A stretch of 23,444 bases of DNA from a virus: positions 1 to 23,444 of the IMG/VR virus record IMGVR_UViG_3300036770_001412; one strand, given 5' to 3'. Every line of letters starts with the position of its first letter. Position 1 is the first letter of the stretch. The notes below the pieces were generated by a model that made no database searches, was not told where the DNA came from, and worked only from the letters and a program-made list of their open reading frames with translations. Below, piece by piece: positions 1-6,670 of this stretch. Position numbers and translations under genes: made by a program.

Positions 1-1
1 C

Positions 2-88
2 GAGGAAGAAGCCAAGAAATTCTGCGAGGATTATGCTTCAGGTGACTATGAATGTTTCTACAGGGCAAGTTATTCCCGAGTTGCATAA
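2..88 (+). CDS. C-terminal end of a truncated gene, function unknown
   Basis: The window opens inside a reading frame (second base is codon position 1) that runs 28 codons to a TAA at 86-88. The visible tail is charged at first (starts EEEAKKFCEDY) and ends SYSRVA. It is followed within nine bases by a strong intrinsic terminator, which supports it being the real end of a transcribed gene. The start lies outside the window and no family can be assigned from 28 residues. Confidence 0.6.
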   Translation, partial: EEEAKKFCEDYASGDYECFYRASYSRVA

Positions 89-96
89 TTAACAAC

Positions 97-116
97 AAGC
101 CCCGAAAGGGGCTTTT
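97..116 (+). terminator. Intrinsic terminator with GAAA tetraloop
   Basis: A 7-bp stem (AAGCCCC / GGGGCTT) closes a GAAA loop at 104-107 and runs into TTTT. It sits just after the stop of the truncated first gene and immediately before the next promoter, so it insulates the first promoter cassette from upstream transcription. Confidence 0.85.
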
Positions 117-118
117 GG

Positions 119-147
119 TTGACAATAAATCCAATTGGCGCTATAAT
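119..147 (+). promoter_or_regulatory. Consensus sigma-70 promoter (early cassette 1)
   Basis: TTGACA at 119-124 and TATAAT at 142-147 are both perfect and separated by 17 bp. The spacer starts AATAAATCCA, as in the cassettes at 422 and 20687. The initially transcribed sequence contains GTATAGTCAA (152-161), also found after the promoter at 422. A Shine-Dalgarno AAGGAG at 166-171 serves the gene at 178. Confidence 0.9.
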
Positions 148-177
148 ATGTGTATAGTCAATAACAAGGAGCAATAA

Positions 178-408
178 ATGTCTACGTCAATTTTTCAACT
201 TTTCCCCGGTATCGCAATCATGGATGAGCAACCCGTTGAAGTGCGTAACCCGTTTTCGGGCGAGACCTGTGTATTGACCCCTGAGGAAGTTGCAGTTTAT
301 GATTATCTCAAGGGCTGTGAAATGCTCGGCGATTATGAAGGTGTTCGTAACGGTCTTGCATGGTTTGCAAGTAAGAACCCTGAAGCATACATGACGTTGC
401 TAGATTGA
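178..408 (+). CDS. Small early phage protein, unknown function
   Basis: A 76-residue protein with its own consensus promoter and an AAGGAG Shine-Dalgarno six bases before the ATG. The sequence is mixed alpha/beta in character, with no signal peptide or membrane segment. It has a recognisable phage-type core around VEVRNPFSGETCVL and a C-terminal half rich in aromatic and acidic residues (GDYEGVRNGLAWF). I do not recognise a named domain. Its position as a single-gene early cassette next to similar cassettes suggests an accessory or host-takeover role, but that is inference from context only. The following promoter begins 13 bases after its stop. Confidence 0.8.
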   Translation: MSTSIFQLFPGIAIMDEQPVEVRNPFSGETCVLTPEEVAVYDYLKGCEMLGDYEGVRNGLAWFASKNPEAYMTLLD

Positions 409-421
409 TAACAACTTTTGG

Positions 422-450
422 TTGACAATAAATCCAAAAGGTCATATAAT
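422..450 (+). promoter_or_regulatory. Consensus sigma-70 promoter (early cassette 2)
   Basis: Perfect TTGACA (422-427) and TATAAT (445-450) with a 17-bp spacer beginning AATAAATCCA. It is followed by GTATAGTCAA at 455-464, as after the first promoter, and by AGGAG at 470-474 for the ATG at 481. Confidence 0.9.
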
Positions 451-480
451 AACGGTATAGTCAAACAACAGGAGCTAAAC

Positions 481-798
481 ATGAAAGTAGTCATCTACAC
501 CCAAGTTTACGAAAACTACGCATGGAACGAAGATGGTTCTATTGGGGTGGGTCCTGATGCATATTGGAAAGCAAAAGGCGGTGATGAATACGTAGTCACT
601 GGTATTTGGGACGAGGAAGAAGCGACTACCGCTGTAATGTGTCTGCGTGACCAAATTGAAAAAGCCAACGATTATTATACTGAAACTATCGTTGATTATG
701 AGTTGGTTGACAATGACTACCTCACACAGTTTGAGCGTGACCAACTTGAGTATGACGGCAATATTACTTTCCCTGCAAAAGAACTTGTTTGGGCATAA
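481..798 (+). CDS. Early phage protein, unknown function
   Basis: A 105-residue acidic protein, starting MKVVIYTQVYENY. The start at 481 is chosen because AGGAG lies six bases upstream. A longer in-frame reading from a TTG at 418 would run through the -35 and -10 boxes of the promoter and is therefore not credible. No motif is recognised. The central stretch YWKAKGGDEYVV followed by a charged helix (EEEATTAVMCLRDQIEKA) suggests a small soluble alpha/beta protein. The next gene starts 11 bases after the stop, so the two are probably co-transcribed. Confidence 0.8.
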   Translation: MKVVIYTQVYENYAWNEDGSIGVGPDAYWKAKGGDEYVVTGIWDEEEATTAVMCLRDQIEKANDYYTETIVDYELVDNDYLTQFERDQLEYDGNITFPAKELVWA

Positions 799-809
799 GG
801 AGAAATATT

Positions 810-1049
810 ATGGTTAGGACAATGACCGAAAAAGAGTGGACTACTTGGGTTGAGGAAACTTGGACAAAATGTGTTAAGGACGTTGAAGCAATGACCGACA
901 AAGAACTTATTGACTGCCTGTACGAGGACCTGATTATGCTTGATGAGCAGGCTGGTTGCTTTGATGAGGAAACTAATGCCCGAATTGATGAGCAACGCCG
1001 CAAGATTATGGAATCAATTCGTGAATTGGAACAATCTGCCCAAAACTAG
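810..1049 (+). CDS. Small helical, charged early protein, unknown function
   Basis: A 79-residue, strongly charged, probably all-helical protein rich in Glu, Asp and Trp. The ATG at 810 is preferred because AAGGAG (797-802) lies seven bases upstream. An in-frame TTG at 789 lies inside the previous gene and has no ribosome site. It shares the transcript of the gene at 481. The C-terminal half (DEQRRKIMESIRELEQSAQ) could form a coiled coil. No family is recognised. The next promoter begins one base after its TAG. Confidence 0.7.
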   Translation: MVRTMTEKEWTTWVEETWTKCVKDVEAMTDKELIDCLYEDLIMLDEQAGCFDEETNARIDEQRRKIMESIRELEQSAQN

Positions 1050-1050
1050 T

Positions 1051-1079
1051 TTGACAATAATTCAGGGTTAGATTATAAT
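1051..1079 (+). promoter_or_regulatory. Consensus sigma-70 promoter for the MoxR-type ATPase
   Basis: TTGACA at 1051-1056 and TATAAT at 1074-1079 with a 17-bp spacer that begins AATAATTCAG. It directs an AU-rich leader of roughly 40 bases and an AGGAG at 1114-1118 before the ATG at 1124. Confidence 0.9.
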
Positions 1080-1123
1080 TCGTTTTGTAGTATTAATTGT
1101 AAACAAATTTTTTAGGAGCTACA

Positions 1124-2221
1124 ATGTCTAAAGTTTCAGATAATCACACTATTACTAGTATTCAAGCCCGTAAGGCAATGCTAACTGCATTCAAAGTTAA
1201 ACGCCCTATTTTCTTGTGGGGTCCTCCCGGTATCGGTAAGTCTGAGGTTGTTGCTGAAGTCGCACAAGAACTCGGCGGTCTAATGATTGACCTGCGTATG
1301 GCACAAATGGAGCCTACAGATATTCGTGGTATCCCATATTTCAATAAAGACCTCAACAAAATGGACTGGGCTCCACCTGTCGATCTACCTGATGAGGAAC
1401 TTGCAAGTAAGTATCCACTCATCGTACTTTTCCTCGATGAAATGAATTCTGCACCACCTGCGGTACAAGCAGCAGGTTATCAACTTGTGTTGAATCGTCA
1501 AGTGGGTAAGTATAAACTCCCTGACAATGTTGTGATTGTTGCAGCAGGTAATCGTGATAGTGACAAAGGTGTTACTTATCGTATGCCGATGCCTCTTGCG
1601 AATCGTTTCATTCACCTTGAAATGCGTCCTGATTTTGCTGCATGGCAAGCATGGGCAGTTGACAAGAAAATTCACAAAGATGTTGTAGGCTATTTGAGTT
1701 TTGCTAAGCAAGACATTTACGATTTTGATAGCAAAGCAAGTAGCCGTGCATTTGCTACCCCGCGTTCATGGTGCTTTGTTAGCGATCTGTTGCAAGATGA
1801 AAATATGGACACTGATACGCAGTTTAATCTTATCAGTGGTGCAATCGGTGAAGGTCTTGCAGTTAAATTTGCAGCACACCGTAAGCTTGCAGGTAAGATG
1901 CCTGAGCCGAGCGACATTCTGAACGGTAAGGTAAAAGACCTCGCAGTTAAGGAAGTTTCTGCAATGTATTCACTTGCAATCAGTATGTGCTATGAACTGA
2001 AAGAATCAGTTGATAACAAAAAAGTGGATATGAAAAAATTCCACGAAATGGCAGATAATTTCTTTGCATATGCAATGAATAACTTTGAAACTGAACTGGT
2101 TGTTGTTAGTGCAAAAATTGCACTTAAGACATACAAGCTTCCGATTGAACCCAGTCAGTTGAAAAACTTTGATGACTTCCACAAGAAATATGGTAAGTAT
2201 ATTGTTGAAGCAGGTTCTTAA
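1124..2221 (+). CDS. MoxR-type AAA+ ATPase
   Basis: A 365-residue AAA+ protein of the MoxR/RavA kind. Walker A GPPGIGKS is at residues 33-40, Walker B LIVLFLDEMN at about 99-108, sensor-1 Asn in AAGNRDSD near 143, and an arginine-finger candidate in PLANRFIHLEM near 161. MoxR ATPases act as chaperone-like remodelling enzymes and are typically encoded beside a VWA-domain partner. That partner is present here at 2597, with one small gene between. In phages the substrate is unknown. Expression is from its own consensus promoter, and a tandem hairpin plus strong terminator follows the stop. The family call is firm; the biological role is open. Confidence 0.9.
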   Translation: MSKVSDNHTITSIQARKAMLTAFKVKRPIFLWGPPGIGKSEVVAEVAQELGGLMIDLRMAQMEPTDIRGIPYFNKDLNKMDWAPPVDLPDEELASKYPLIVLFLDEMNSAPPAVQAAGYQLVLNRQVGKYKLPDNVVIVAAGNRDSDKGVTYRMPMPLANRFIHLEMRPDFAAWQAWAVDKKIHKDVVGYLSFAKQDIYDFDSKASSRAFATPRSWCFVSDLLQDENMDTDTQFNLISGAIGEGLAVKFAAHRKLAGKMPEPSDILNGKVKDLAVKEVSAMYSLAISMCYELKESVDNKKVDMKKFHEMADNFFAYAMNNFETELVVVSAKIALKTYKLPIEPSQLKNFDDFHKKYGKYIVEAGS

Positions 2222-2230
2222 GTAGCTCCA

Positions 2231-2248
2231 TGGTATAGAGATATACCA
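2231..2248 (+). other. Stem-loop with GAGA tetraloop upstream of terminator
   Basis: TGGTATA and TATACCA pair over 7 bp around a GAGA (GNRA) loop. It lies ten bases after the ATPase stop and four bases before the terminator hairpin, with no U-run of its own. It may protect the mRNA 3' end or be a processing site. Confidence 0.6.
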
Positions 2249-2251
2249 TTT

Positions 2252-2285
2252 GGGTGAGAGTAGTAAACTATTCTCACCCTTTTTT
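2252..2285 (+). terminator. Strong intrinsic terminator
   Basis: A 12-bp stem (2252-2263 with 2268-2279, one G-U pair) has a TAAA loop and is followed by six T (2280-2285). It ends the ATPase transcript, although the next gene at 2298 has no obvious promoter of its own and must depend on read-through. Confidence 0.9.
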
Positions 2286-2297
2286 AAAGGATAATAT

Positions 2298-2543
2298 ATG
2301 ACTGAAGAAAAGAAACCAATTAAGGTAGTTTTCGCCCCTGGCTCACTTGATCATTTTGATGGTACACAGGAAGAACTAGATGACCTTGTTGCTCAAATTC
2401 AAGAACTTGCAGATAGCGGAGAACTTGCAGAATTGGCACAGCCAGTTGATATGGATGATTTTGAGAATGACCCAGAACTTAATGAAGCAATGGAAGATGT
2501 TATCAAGGCACTTATCCAAAGTGAAAATCGCACATTGCATTGA
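2298..2543 (+). CDS. Small acidic conserved-type phage protein
   Basis: An 81-residue very acidic protein (pattern APGSLDHFDGTQEELDDLVA, then alternating Glu/Asp/Leu). It lies between the MoxR-type ATPase and its VWA partner. AAAGG precedes the ATG by about seven bases. No catalytic motif is seen. The repeated acidic amphipathic helices suggest a binding or adaptor protein. Its position between the ATPase and VWA genes makes a role in that complex conceivable, but this is inference. Its TGA stop (2541-2543) lies inside the -35 box of the next promoter. A terminator stands between it and the upstream ATPase promoter. Confidence 0.75.
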   Translation: MTEEKKPIKVVFAPGSLDHFDGTQEELDDLVAQIQELADSGELAELAQPVDMDDFENDPELNEAMEDVIKALIQSENRTLH

Positions 2544-2568
2544 CAATAAATCAGACATGAGTTATAAT
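2540..2568 (+). promoter_or_regulatory. Consensus sigma-70 promoter for the VWA/metallopeptidase-like gene
   Basis: TTGACA 2540-2545, 17-bp spacer starting AATAAATCAG, TATAAT 2563-2568. The -35 box contains the stop codon of the upstream gene. AGGAG at 2586-2590 serves the ATG at 2597. Confidence 0.9.
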
Positions 2569-2596
2569 AATAAAACTAAACGAACAGGAGCATATT

Positions 2597-3892
2597 ATGA
2601 GTGATGTACTCGCACCCACTAAAAAATCAAAACGCAGCAGAAAATTTGATGATCTTATTGGTCCTATGGATCCTAAGGTAGATGCTATCGCACGTGAACG
2701 GTTAGTAACTGCACGTGTAGGTTTGCTATTGCGTCATAGTTTTTTCGGTAACCTCGCTACTCGCCTTCAACTAGTTAACGCAGATGAATGGTGTAGCACT
2801 GCCGCTACTGACGGCAAACGATTCTATTACAATTCACGTTTCATTACTAAACTCAAAACTAAAGAGGTTGAGTTTCTAGTTGGTCATGAAGTATTGCATG
2901 TTGTTTACGATCATATGGGTCGTAGAGGTAATCGTGATCCTCAAATCTGGAACATTGCAGATGACTATGCTGTTAACGCAGATTTGAAACGTCACAAAGT
3001 GGGTGAGTTCATTACAAGTGTCCCTTGCTTGTATGAAAGTAAATATGACGGTATGGCTGCTGAGGCTATCTATGATGACCTCATGAAAAACGTGCAGAAA
3101 ATTTCTATTGATGATCTGCTTGATAAAATGCTTGACGATCATATGGATGGTGATGACGAGGGTGAAGGCGGCTGCGACGGTGATAATGAAGGTAATGGTG
3201 GTGGCACTAGCAAAGGCAAACGCCCGAAAATGAGTCCTGAGGAGCGTGAACAAGCCCGTCAAGAAATGAAACAGGCTATTCTGGCTGCAGCACAAAGTGC
3301 TGAAGCAGGTACTATCCCTAAAGGTGTTGAACGTCTTATCAAAGATGTTACTAGTCCTGTCATGCCGTGGCGTGAACTGATTCAAACAAACTTGACTAGT
3401 GCAATTCGCACTGACTATAGCTGGATGCGTCCTAGTCGTAGAGGATGGCATATGGATGCAGTTATGCCTGGCATGACACCTGGTGAAGAAATTGATGTTG
3501 TTGTTGCAATCGATATGTCAGGTTCTATCAGCGACCGCCAAGCAAAAGCATTCTTAGGTGAAATTGCAGGCATGATGGATGCATTTGATGGCTATAAAGT
3601 TCATGTATTCTGTTTTGATACTGAAATTTATAACCCGCAAGACTTCAATAGTGAGAATATGGAAACTATTGATGAGTATGAACCACAAGGTGGCGGTGGT
3701 ACTGACTTTGATGCTATCTTTGAATACTTGAAAGAAATTGGCAATGTTCCGAAACGATTGATCGTATTCACTGATGGCTATCCTTGCGGCAGCTGGGGTG
3801 ATGCGGACTATTGCGATACTACATGGATCATTCATGGTGATAAAGATCCTAATCCCCCGTTCGGTACTTTCGCAATTTATGATGACAAATAA
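2597..3892 (+). CDS. Metallopeptidase-like (HExxH) protein with C-terminal VWA domain, MoxR partner
   Basis: A 431-residue two-part protein. The N-terminal half carries HEVLH at residues 97-101 followed by an IADDYAVNADL stretch (about 120-130), the arrangement seen in the putative metallopeptidase half of VWA-like proteins (DUF2201 type). A low-complexity Gly/Asp linker lies at about 181-203. The C-terminal VWA domain has MIDAS residues D306-x-S308-x-S310, T369 in GGGGTDF and D393 in FTDGY. Proteins of this build are partners of MoxR ATPases, and one is encoded immediately upstream. All zinc- and MIDAS-type residues appear intact, so an active metal site is plausible but untested. It is transcribed from its own promoter, and the next gene starts 11 bases later. 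Confidence 0.88.
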   Translation: MSDVLAPTKKSKRSRKFDDLIGPMDPKVDAIARERLVTARVGLLLRHSFFGNLATRLQLVNADEWCSTAATDGKRFYYNSRFITKLKTKEVEFLVGHEVLHVVYDHMGRRGNRDPQIWNIADDYAVNADLKRHKVGEFITSVPCLYESKYDGMAAEAIYDDLMKNVQKISIDDLLDKMLDDHMDGDDEGEGGCDGDNEGNGGGTSKGKRPKMSPEEREQARQEMKQAILAAAQSAEAGTIPKGVERLIKDVTSPVMPWRELIQTNLTSAIRTDYSWMRPSRRGWHMDAVMPGMTPGEEIDVVVAIDMSGSISDRQAKAFLGEIAGMMDAFDGYKVHVFCFDTEIYNPQDFNSENMETIDEYEPQGGGGTDFDAIFEYLKEIGNVPKRLIVFTDGYPCGSWGDADYCDTTWIIHGDKDPNPPFGTFAIYDDK

Positions 3893-3903
3893 AGGAGACT
3901 AGT

Positions 3904-4014
3904 ATGGATGAATTTTATGTTGTACTATCAGTGGGTTTATTTTTAATAGCATGTGTAGGTTTGTTTGGTTATGCCATTGTGAAAATGGTAGGCAATGATG
4001 ACGAACAAGACTAA
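3904..4014 (+). CDS. 36-residue single-pass membrane protein
   Basis: A short gene with a good AAGGAG (3892-3897) six bases before its ATG. The first base of that site shares the stop codon of the VWA gene. The product begins MDEFYVV, has one continuous hydrophobic segment of about 22 residues (VVLSVGLFLIACVGLFGYAI) and ends in a Lys then an acidic tail (GNDDEQD). This is typical of a small inner-membrane phage protein with N-out orientation. It overlaps the following gene by 20 bases. Function is unknown. Co-transcription with the VWA gene could mean a membrane anchor for that system, which is speculative. Confidence 0.7.
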   Translation: MDEFYVVLSVGLFLIACVGLFGYAIVKMVGNDDEQD

Positions 4015-4339
4015 TACGTATTTGGCTATGTGGGATTGTTACGGATTAGAATATCTGTGCAATCTCACAGAATATTCCGCAAATATAACGTATGCTACAC
4101 TAATGGAAAGGCCTGTACCACAGGCCCCTCCTTTGGATGCATTAATGATGAGAGCTAGATTTAATCCTCAGCGTAATTACGAAATTTATACCTTCAGTGT
4201 TGAGGATGATGTATCTGAAGAAGAATTAACTGAAGCCTTTAAAGTCAACCCTCAATTCATAGTTGAACATATTCGTAAAAACGGACATAAAATGTGGTCA
4301 GATAGAATCACTGATAGTGAAAAAAGAGTAATCACGTGA
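3995..4339 (+). CDS. Conserved-type phage protein, unknown function
   Basis: A 114-residue soluble protein starting inside the end of the small membrane gene (20-base overlap), with tandem ATGs at 3995 and 3998 and only a weak AGG upstream. Translational coupling is therefore likely. Recognisable features are an aromatic N-terminus (MWDCYGLEYLCNLTEY), a central ARFNPQRNYEIYTF strand-like segment and a helical C-terminal part (FIVEHIRKNGHKMWSDRI). I recognise the general look of a T4-like phage conserved hypothetical but can give no function. It overlaps the next gene by four bases. Confidence 0.75.
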   Translation: MMTNKTNTYLAMWDCYGLEYLCNLTEYSANITYATLMERPVPQAPPLDALMMRARFNPQRNYEIYTFSVEDDVSEEELTEAFKVNPQFIVEHIRKNGHKMWSDRITDSEKRVIT

Positions 4340-4584
4340 TTGTCAATCCCATAGTATGGTTTGCGGAGCGAGAATTAGACTTCGTTCCGCGCCATTTTAT
4401 CAAGTGTCCAACTACTATCAATTTTCAAAGTAGACAATGGGTCCAAAATAATACTTCAGGACGTTATGCGTTTGCACCTTTAGAAACTGATGGTAAATTT
4501 ATTGCTTCCAATTATTGTGTCTATTTTGAAGATGAAAAAGATGCCATGATGTATGAACTACTTTGGGCAAGTGCATCCAATTAA
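4336..4584 (+). CDS. Small phage protein with GTG start, unknown function
   Basis: An 82-residue protein whose GTG start overlaps the upstream TGA (GTGA, positions 4336-4339), implying coupled translation. No ATG is available near the start. It contains several aromatic and basic residues (WFAERELDFVPRHF) and ends with a DEKDAMMYELLWA helix. The length and tight coupling support it as real. No domain is recognised. It is the last gene before a 62-base gap. Confidence 0.7.
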   Translation: MIVNPIVWFAERELDFVPRHFIKCPTTINFQSRQWVQNNTSGRYAFAPLETDGKFIASNYCVYFEDEKDAMMYELLWASASN

Positions 4585-4608
4585 AAAATCTCCCAGTAGG
4601 TATTTGCA

Positions 4609-4616
4609 ATTAAATA
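4609..4616 (+). promoter_or_regulatory. Possible weak late-type promoter element
   Basis: ATTAAATA in the 62-base gap before the gene at 4647. It matches the TAAATA core of the late motifs but lacks the preceding GA seen in most others. The gap also holds a palindrome GCTTATAAGC (4622-4631) and an AGGAG (4636-4640) serving the next ATG. Confidence 0.3.
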
Positions 4617-4646
4617 ATTGTGCTTATAAGCCTATAGGAGAAAATT

Positions 4647-5288
4647 ATGAGTTTTACAAGACATGTTGGTAAAGTTGGGGATAGAAAGGTTGCGGTAATT
4701 TTTAGAGAGGTTCCGGGCGAGCCTCATATGTGCCTTATTGTGTATTCTGAGATATTAAATTCACATCTACATGATGCATTGATGCGCTGTATTGAAAGTG
4801 ATATTGGGCAAAATAGTGAGAACCTAGCTGATGCACTGAATAGAAGTTTTACAGTTGACGGCAAAATAATTTTGCAAGTTTTTCATTCTGAGGGACTACT
4901 TAAAAAAATTCAAACATCACAAGTCGTGATGACACCTACACCAAATACAAAAATCAAATTAGAAGAACTTAACAAAATATTAGATGAAATGGCATTAGGT
5001 GAGGCAGCAGTTAAAAGATTATCAGAACTTGACGCAAGTTCAGGTTTACAAGATCCAGCTGATGTTGCACGTAGAATGCGTAATCAAAATCAGCCCGCTG
5101 CAGCAGCACCTGGTGCACTAGATGATGTTACATTAGCACAGCAGCGGTTAGAGCAAGCTGACAAGATGGAACGTGAAGCTAATGGATTGTTAGCTGAAGC
5201 AAAACGATTAAAGGATGAAGCAGCATCATTAAATCCTAAAGTAGCACCCAAACCTGTGAAAGTTAAAAAAGTAAAGAATGTCGCCTAA
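4647..5288 (+). CDS. Phage protein with C-terminal coiled coil, unknown function
   Basis: A 213-residue protein preceded by AGGAG six bases upstream. The N-terminal ~90 residues look like a compact alpha/beta domain (starts MSFTRHVGKVGDRKVAVIFR). A flexible Gln/Pro/Ala-rich linker lies near 147-156, followed by a heptad-like coiled coil (about 160-195, LEQADKMEREANGLLAEAKR) and a Lys/Pro-rich basic tail (PKPVKVKKVKNVA). The tail could bind nucleic acid or a partner. It is the first gene of an overlapping operon that includes thymidylate synthase, and its 3' end overlaps the next gene by 11 bases. Family not recognised. Confidence 0.8.
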   Translation: MSFTRHVGKVGDRKVAVIFREVPGEPHMCLIVYSEILNSHLHDALMRCIESDIGQNSENLADALNRSFTVDGKIILQVFHSEGLLKKIQTSQVVMTPTPNTKIKLEELNKILDEMALGEAAVKRLSELDASSGLQDPADVARRMRNQNQPAAAAPGALDDVTLAQQRLEQADKMEREANGLLAEAKRLKDEAASLNPKVAPKPVKVKKVKNVA

Positions 5289-5574
5289 CTTTTTCGATAA
5301 GTGGGAACATATTTTAGAAGATGTCGAAAAAAATAGAATCCCAATTCAATTTGTAAAAAAAATTGTTGTTAAACTAAAAGGCAAACGTCAGCATACTATT
5401 AATATTGCTTCTTTTCTTAAACAGGGATTAGAACCTGACCACATTGAAGAAATAGTGAATAAAAAATTGTATGAATTGGATGATGACATAGTTAATCTTG
5501 AATTCATTCTAAACATAGAAACAATTGCGGATACAGTGCAACCTGAAACTGATAGAATTTTAAGTAAATTATGA
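5278..5574 (+). CDS. Conserved-type T4-like phage small protein, unknown function
   Basis: A 98-residue protein overlapping the previous gene by 11 bases and thyA by four (ATGA). The N-terminus is FDKWEHILEDVEKNRIP; a basic patch KKIVVKLKGKRQHTINI (about 26-42) precedes a helix-loop segment (KQGLEPDHIEEIVNKKLYEL) and a closing strand/helix with VQPETDRIL. This pattern resembles small conserved proteins of T4-like phages, and the basic patch would suit nucleic-acid binding. No experimentally known function can be given. Tight coupling with thyA suggests shared timing rather than shared chemistry. Confidence 0.75.
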   Translation: MSPNFFDKWEHILEDVEKNRIPIQFVKKIVVKLKGKRQHTINIASFLKQGLEPDHIEEIVNKKLYELDDDIVNLEFILNIETIADTVQPETDRILSKL

Positions 5575-6443
5575 AACAATACCATAACCTTTTAGAAGAT
5601 ATATTAACTAACGGAGAAATTAGAGATGATAGAACTGGCGTTGGCACTATTAGTGTGTTTGGACGTAATATTCGCTTTGATTTGCGTAGGGGCTTTCCAG
5701 CCATCACAACTAAAAAGTTGGCTTGGAAAGCCTGTGTAGGTGAATTATTATGGTTCATTGAAGGAAGTAGTGATGAACGTAGGCTAGCAGAGATTACACA
5801 CGGTACTAGTGATGGTACAGTGACTATATGGACACCAAATGCACAAGCAAGTTATTGGAAGGACAAAGCAAAGTTTGAAGGTGATTTAGGTCGTGTATAC
5901 GGAGTTCAATGGCGTGATTGGAAACAATATGACTTTATGCCGCAAGTTGGTTCATTCGCTATCAATAAAGTTGATCAGTTATTGCAATTGATTAATAACT
6001 TAAAGAAAGATCCATACAGTCGTAGACATATATTAAGTGCATGGAATGTAGCCGAACTAGAAGATATGGCACTACCTCCTTGTCACGTAATGAGCCAATT
6101 CTATGTAAACAAAAATAATGAACTTAGTTGTCACATGTACCAACGTAGCGTAGATGTTTTCTTAGGATTGCCGTTTAACATAGCAAGCTATGCATTACTC
6201 ACACATATGATTGCTCATGTATGTAATCTTAAAGTTGGTGAGTTAATGATTAGTATGGGTGATACGCACATTTACAAAGATCATGTAGAAAAGGTCAAAG
6301 AACAACTTACTAGAGAAGAATATCCTCTACCACAATTGTTTTTAAATTTTGACATTAAAGACATTACAAAGTTCACAATGGATGATATTCATTTAGAGGA
6401 CTACCAATCACATGGTCCTTTAAAGGCTCCAATGGCGGTATGA
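5571..6443 (+). CDS. thyA: Thymidylate synthase (folate-dependent, ThyA type)
   Basis: A 290-residue protein that makes dTMP from dUMP using methylene-tetrahydrofolate, supplying phage DNA synthesis. Family landmarks are intact: DDRTGVGT at 19-26, the active-site segment ALPPCHVMSQFYV with Cys171, QRSVDVFLGLPFN at 191-203, DTHIY at 231-235 and the closing KAPMAV tail. The length matches the family (T4 Td is 286 residues). Unlike T4 td, the gene is uninterrupted, with no intron. The ATG overlaps the upstream stop (ATGA), and the next gene overlaps again by four bases, so it is embedded in a polycistronic unit. Confidence 0.97.
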   Translation: MKQYHNLLEDILTNGEIRDDRTGVGTISVFGRNIRFDLRRGFPAITTKKLAWKACVGELLWFIEGSSDERRLAEITHGTSDGTVTIWTPNAQASYWKDKAKFEGDLGRVYGVQWRDWKQYDFMPQVGSFAINKVDQLLQLINNLKKDPYSRRHILSAWNVAELEDMALPPCHVMSQFYVNKNNELSCHMYQRSVDVFLGLPFNIASYALLTHMIAHVCNLKVGELMISMGDTHIYKDHVEKVKEQLTREEYPLPQLFLNFDIKDITKFTMDDIHLEDYQSHGPLKAPMAV

Positions 6444-6670
6444 TAAAAGTTGTTGTTCATAAATTTAATATGAGCGATGTTGAAGATCCTGATTTATGGG
6501 CAGCACACACATTTTTTGAATGGGAAAAATCTGATAAGGGTCAATGGGTAATGAAAAACACTATTGAACCTACTTGGCATAGAAACTTTTATGAATATGG
6601 CTGGCAGTATACTATTACTGCTGAAATGTCTGAAGAACAATTAACTTACTACAAACTAAAATACGAATGA
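6440..6670 (+). CDS. Small phage protein, unknown function
   Basis: A 76-residue protein coupled to thyA on one side and the epimerase on the other, both by ATGA overlaps. It is rich in aromatic residues (FFEWEKSDKGQWVM, NFYEYGWQYTI) and begins with a beta-strand-like MIKVVVHKFNMSDVEDPDLW. Predicted to be a small alpha/beta cytosolic protein. I recognise a pattern seen in other T4-like phages but cannot name a function. Confidence 0.75.
   Translation: MIKVVVHKFNMSDVEDPDLWAAHTFFEWEKSDKGQWVMKNTIEPTWHRNFYEYGWQYTITAEMSEEQLTYYKLKYE

Noticed and set aside
418-480. In-frame TTG start at 418 for the gene at 481
   Set aside because: It would translate through the -35 and -10 boxes of the promoter; AGGAG and ATG 481 are clearly better.
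789-809. TTG start at 789 for the gene at 810
   Set aside because: Lies inside the preceding gene with no ribosome site; AAGGAG is seven bases before ATG 810.
717-1003. Two minus-strand open frames over the genes at 481-1049
   Set aside because: Antisense to well-supported genes that have promoters and Shine-Dalgarno sites; translations show no domain.
2876-3451. 191-codon open frame on the minus strand
   Set aside because: Antisense shadow of the VWA/HExxH gene; Cys/Thr/Ile-rich low-complexity translation with no motif, promoter or ribosome site.
5571-6443. Group I intron or homing endonuclease in thyA, as in T4 td
   Set aside because: The reading frame is continuous with all family motifs in place and the normal length.
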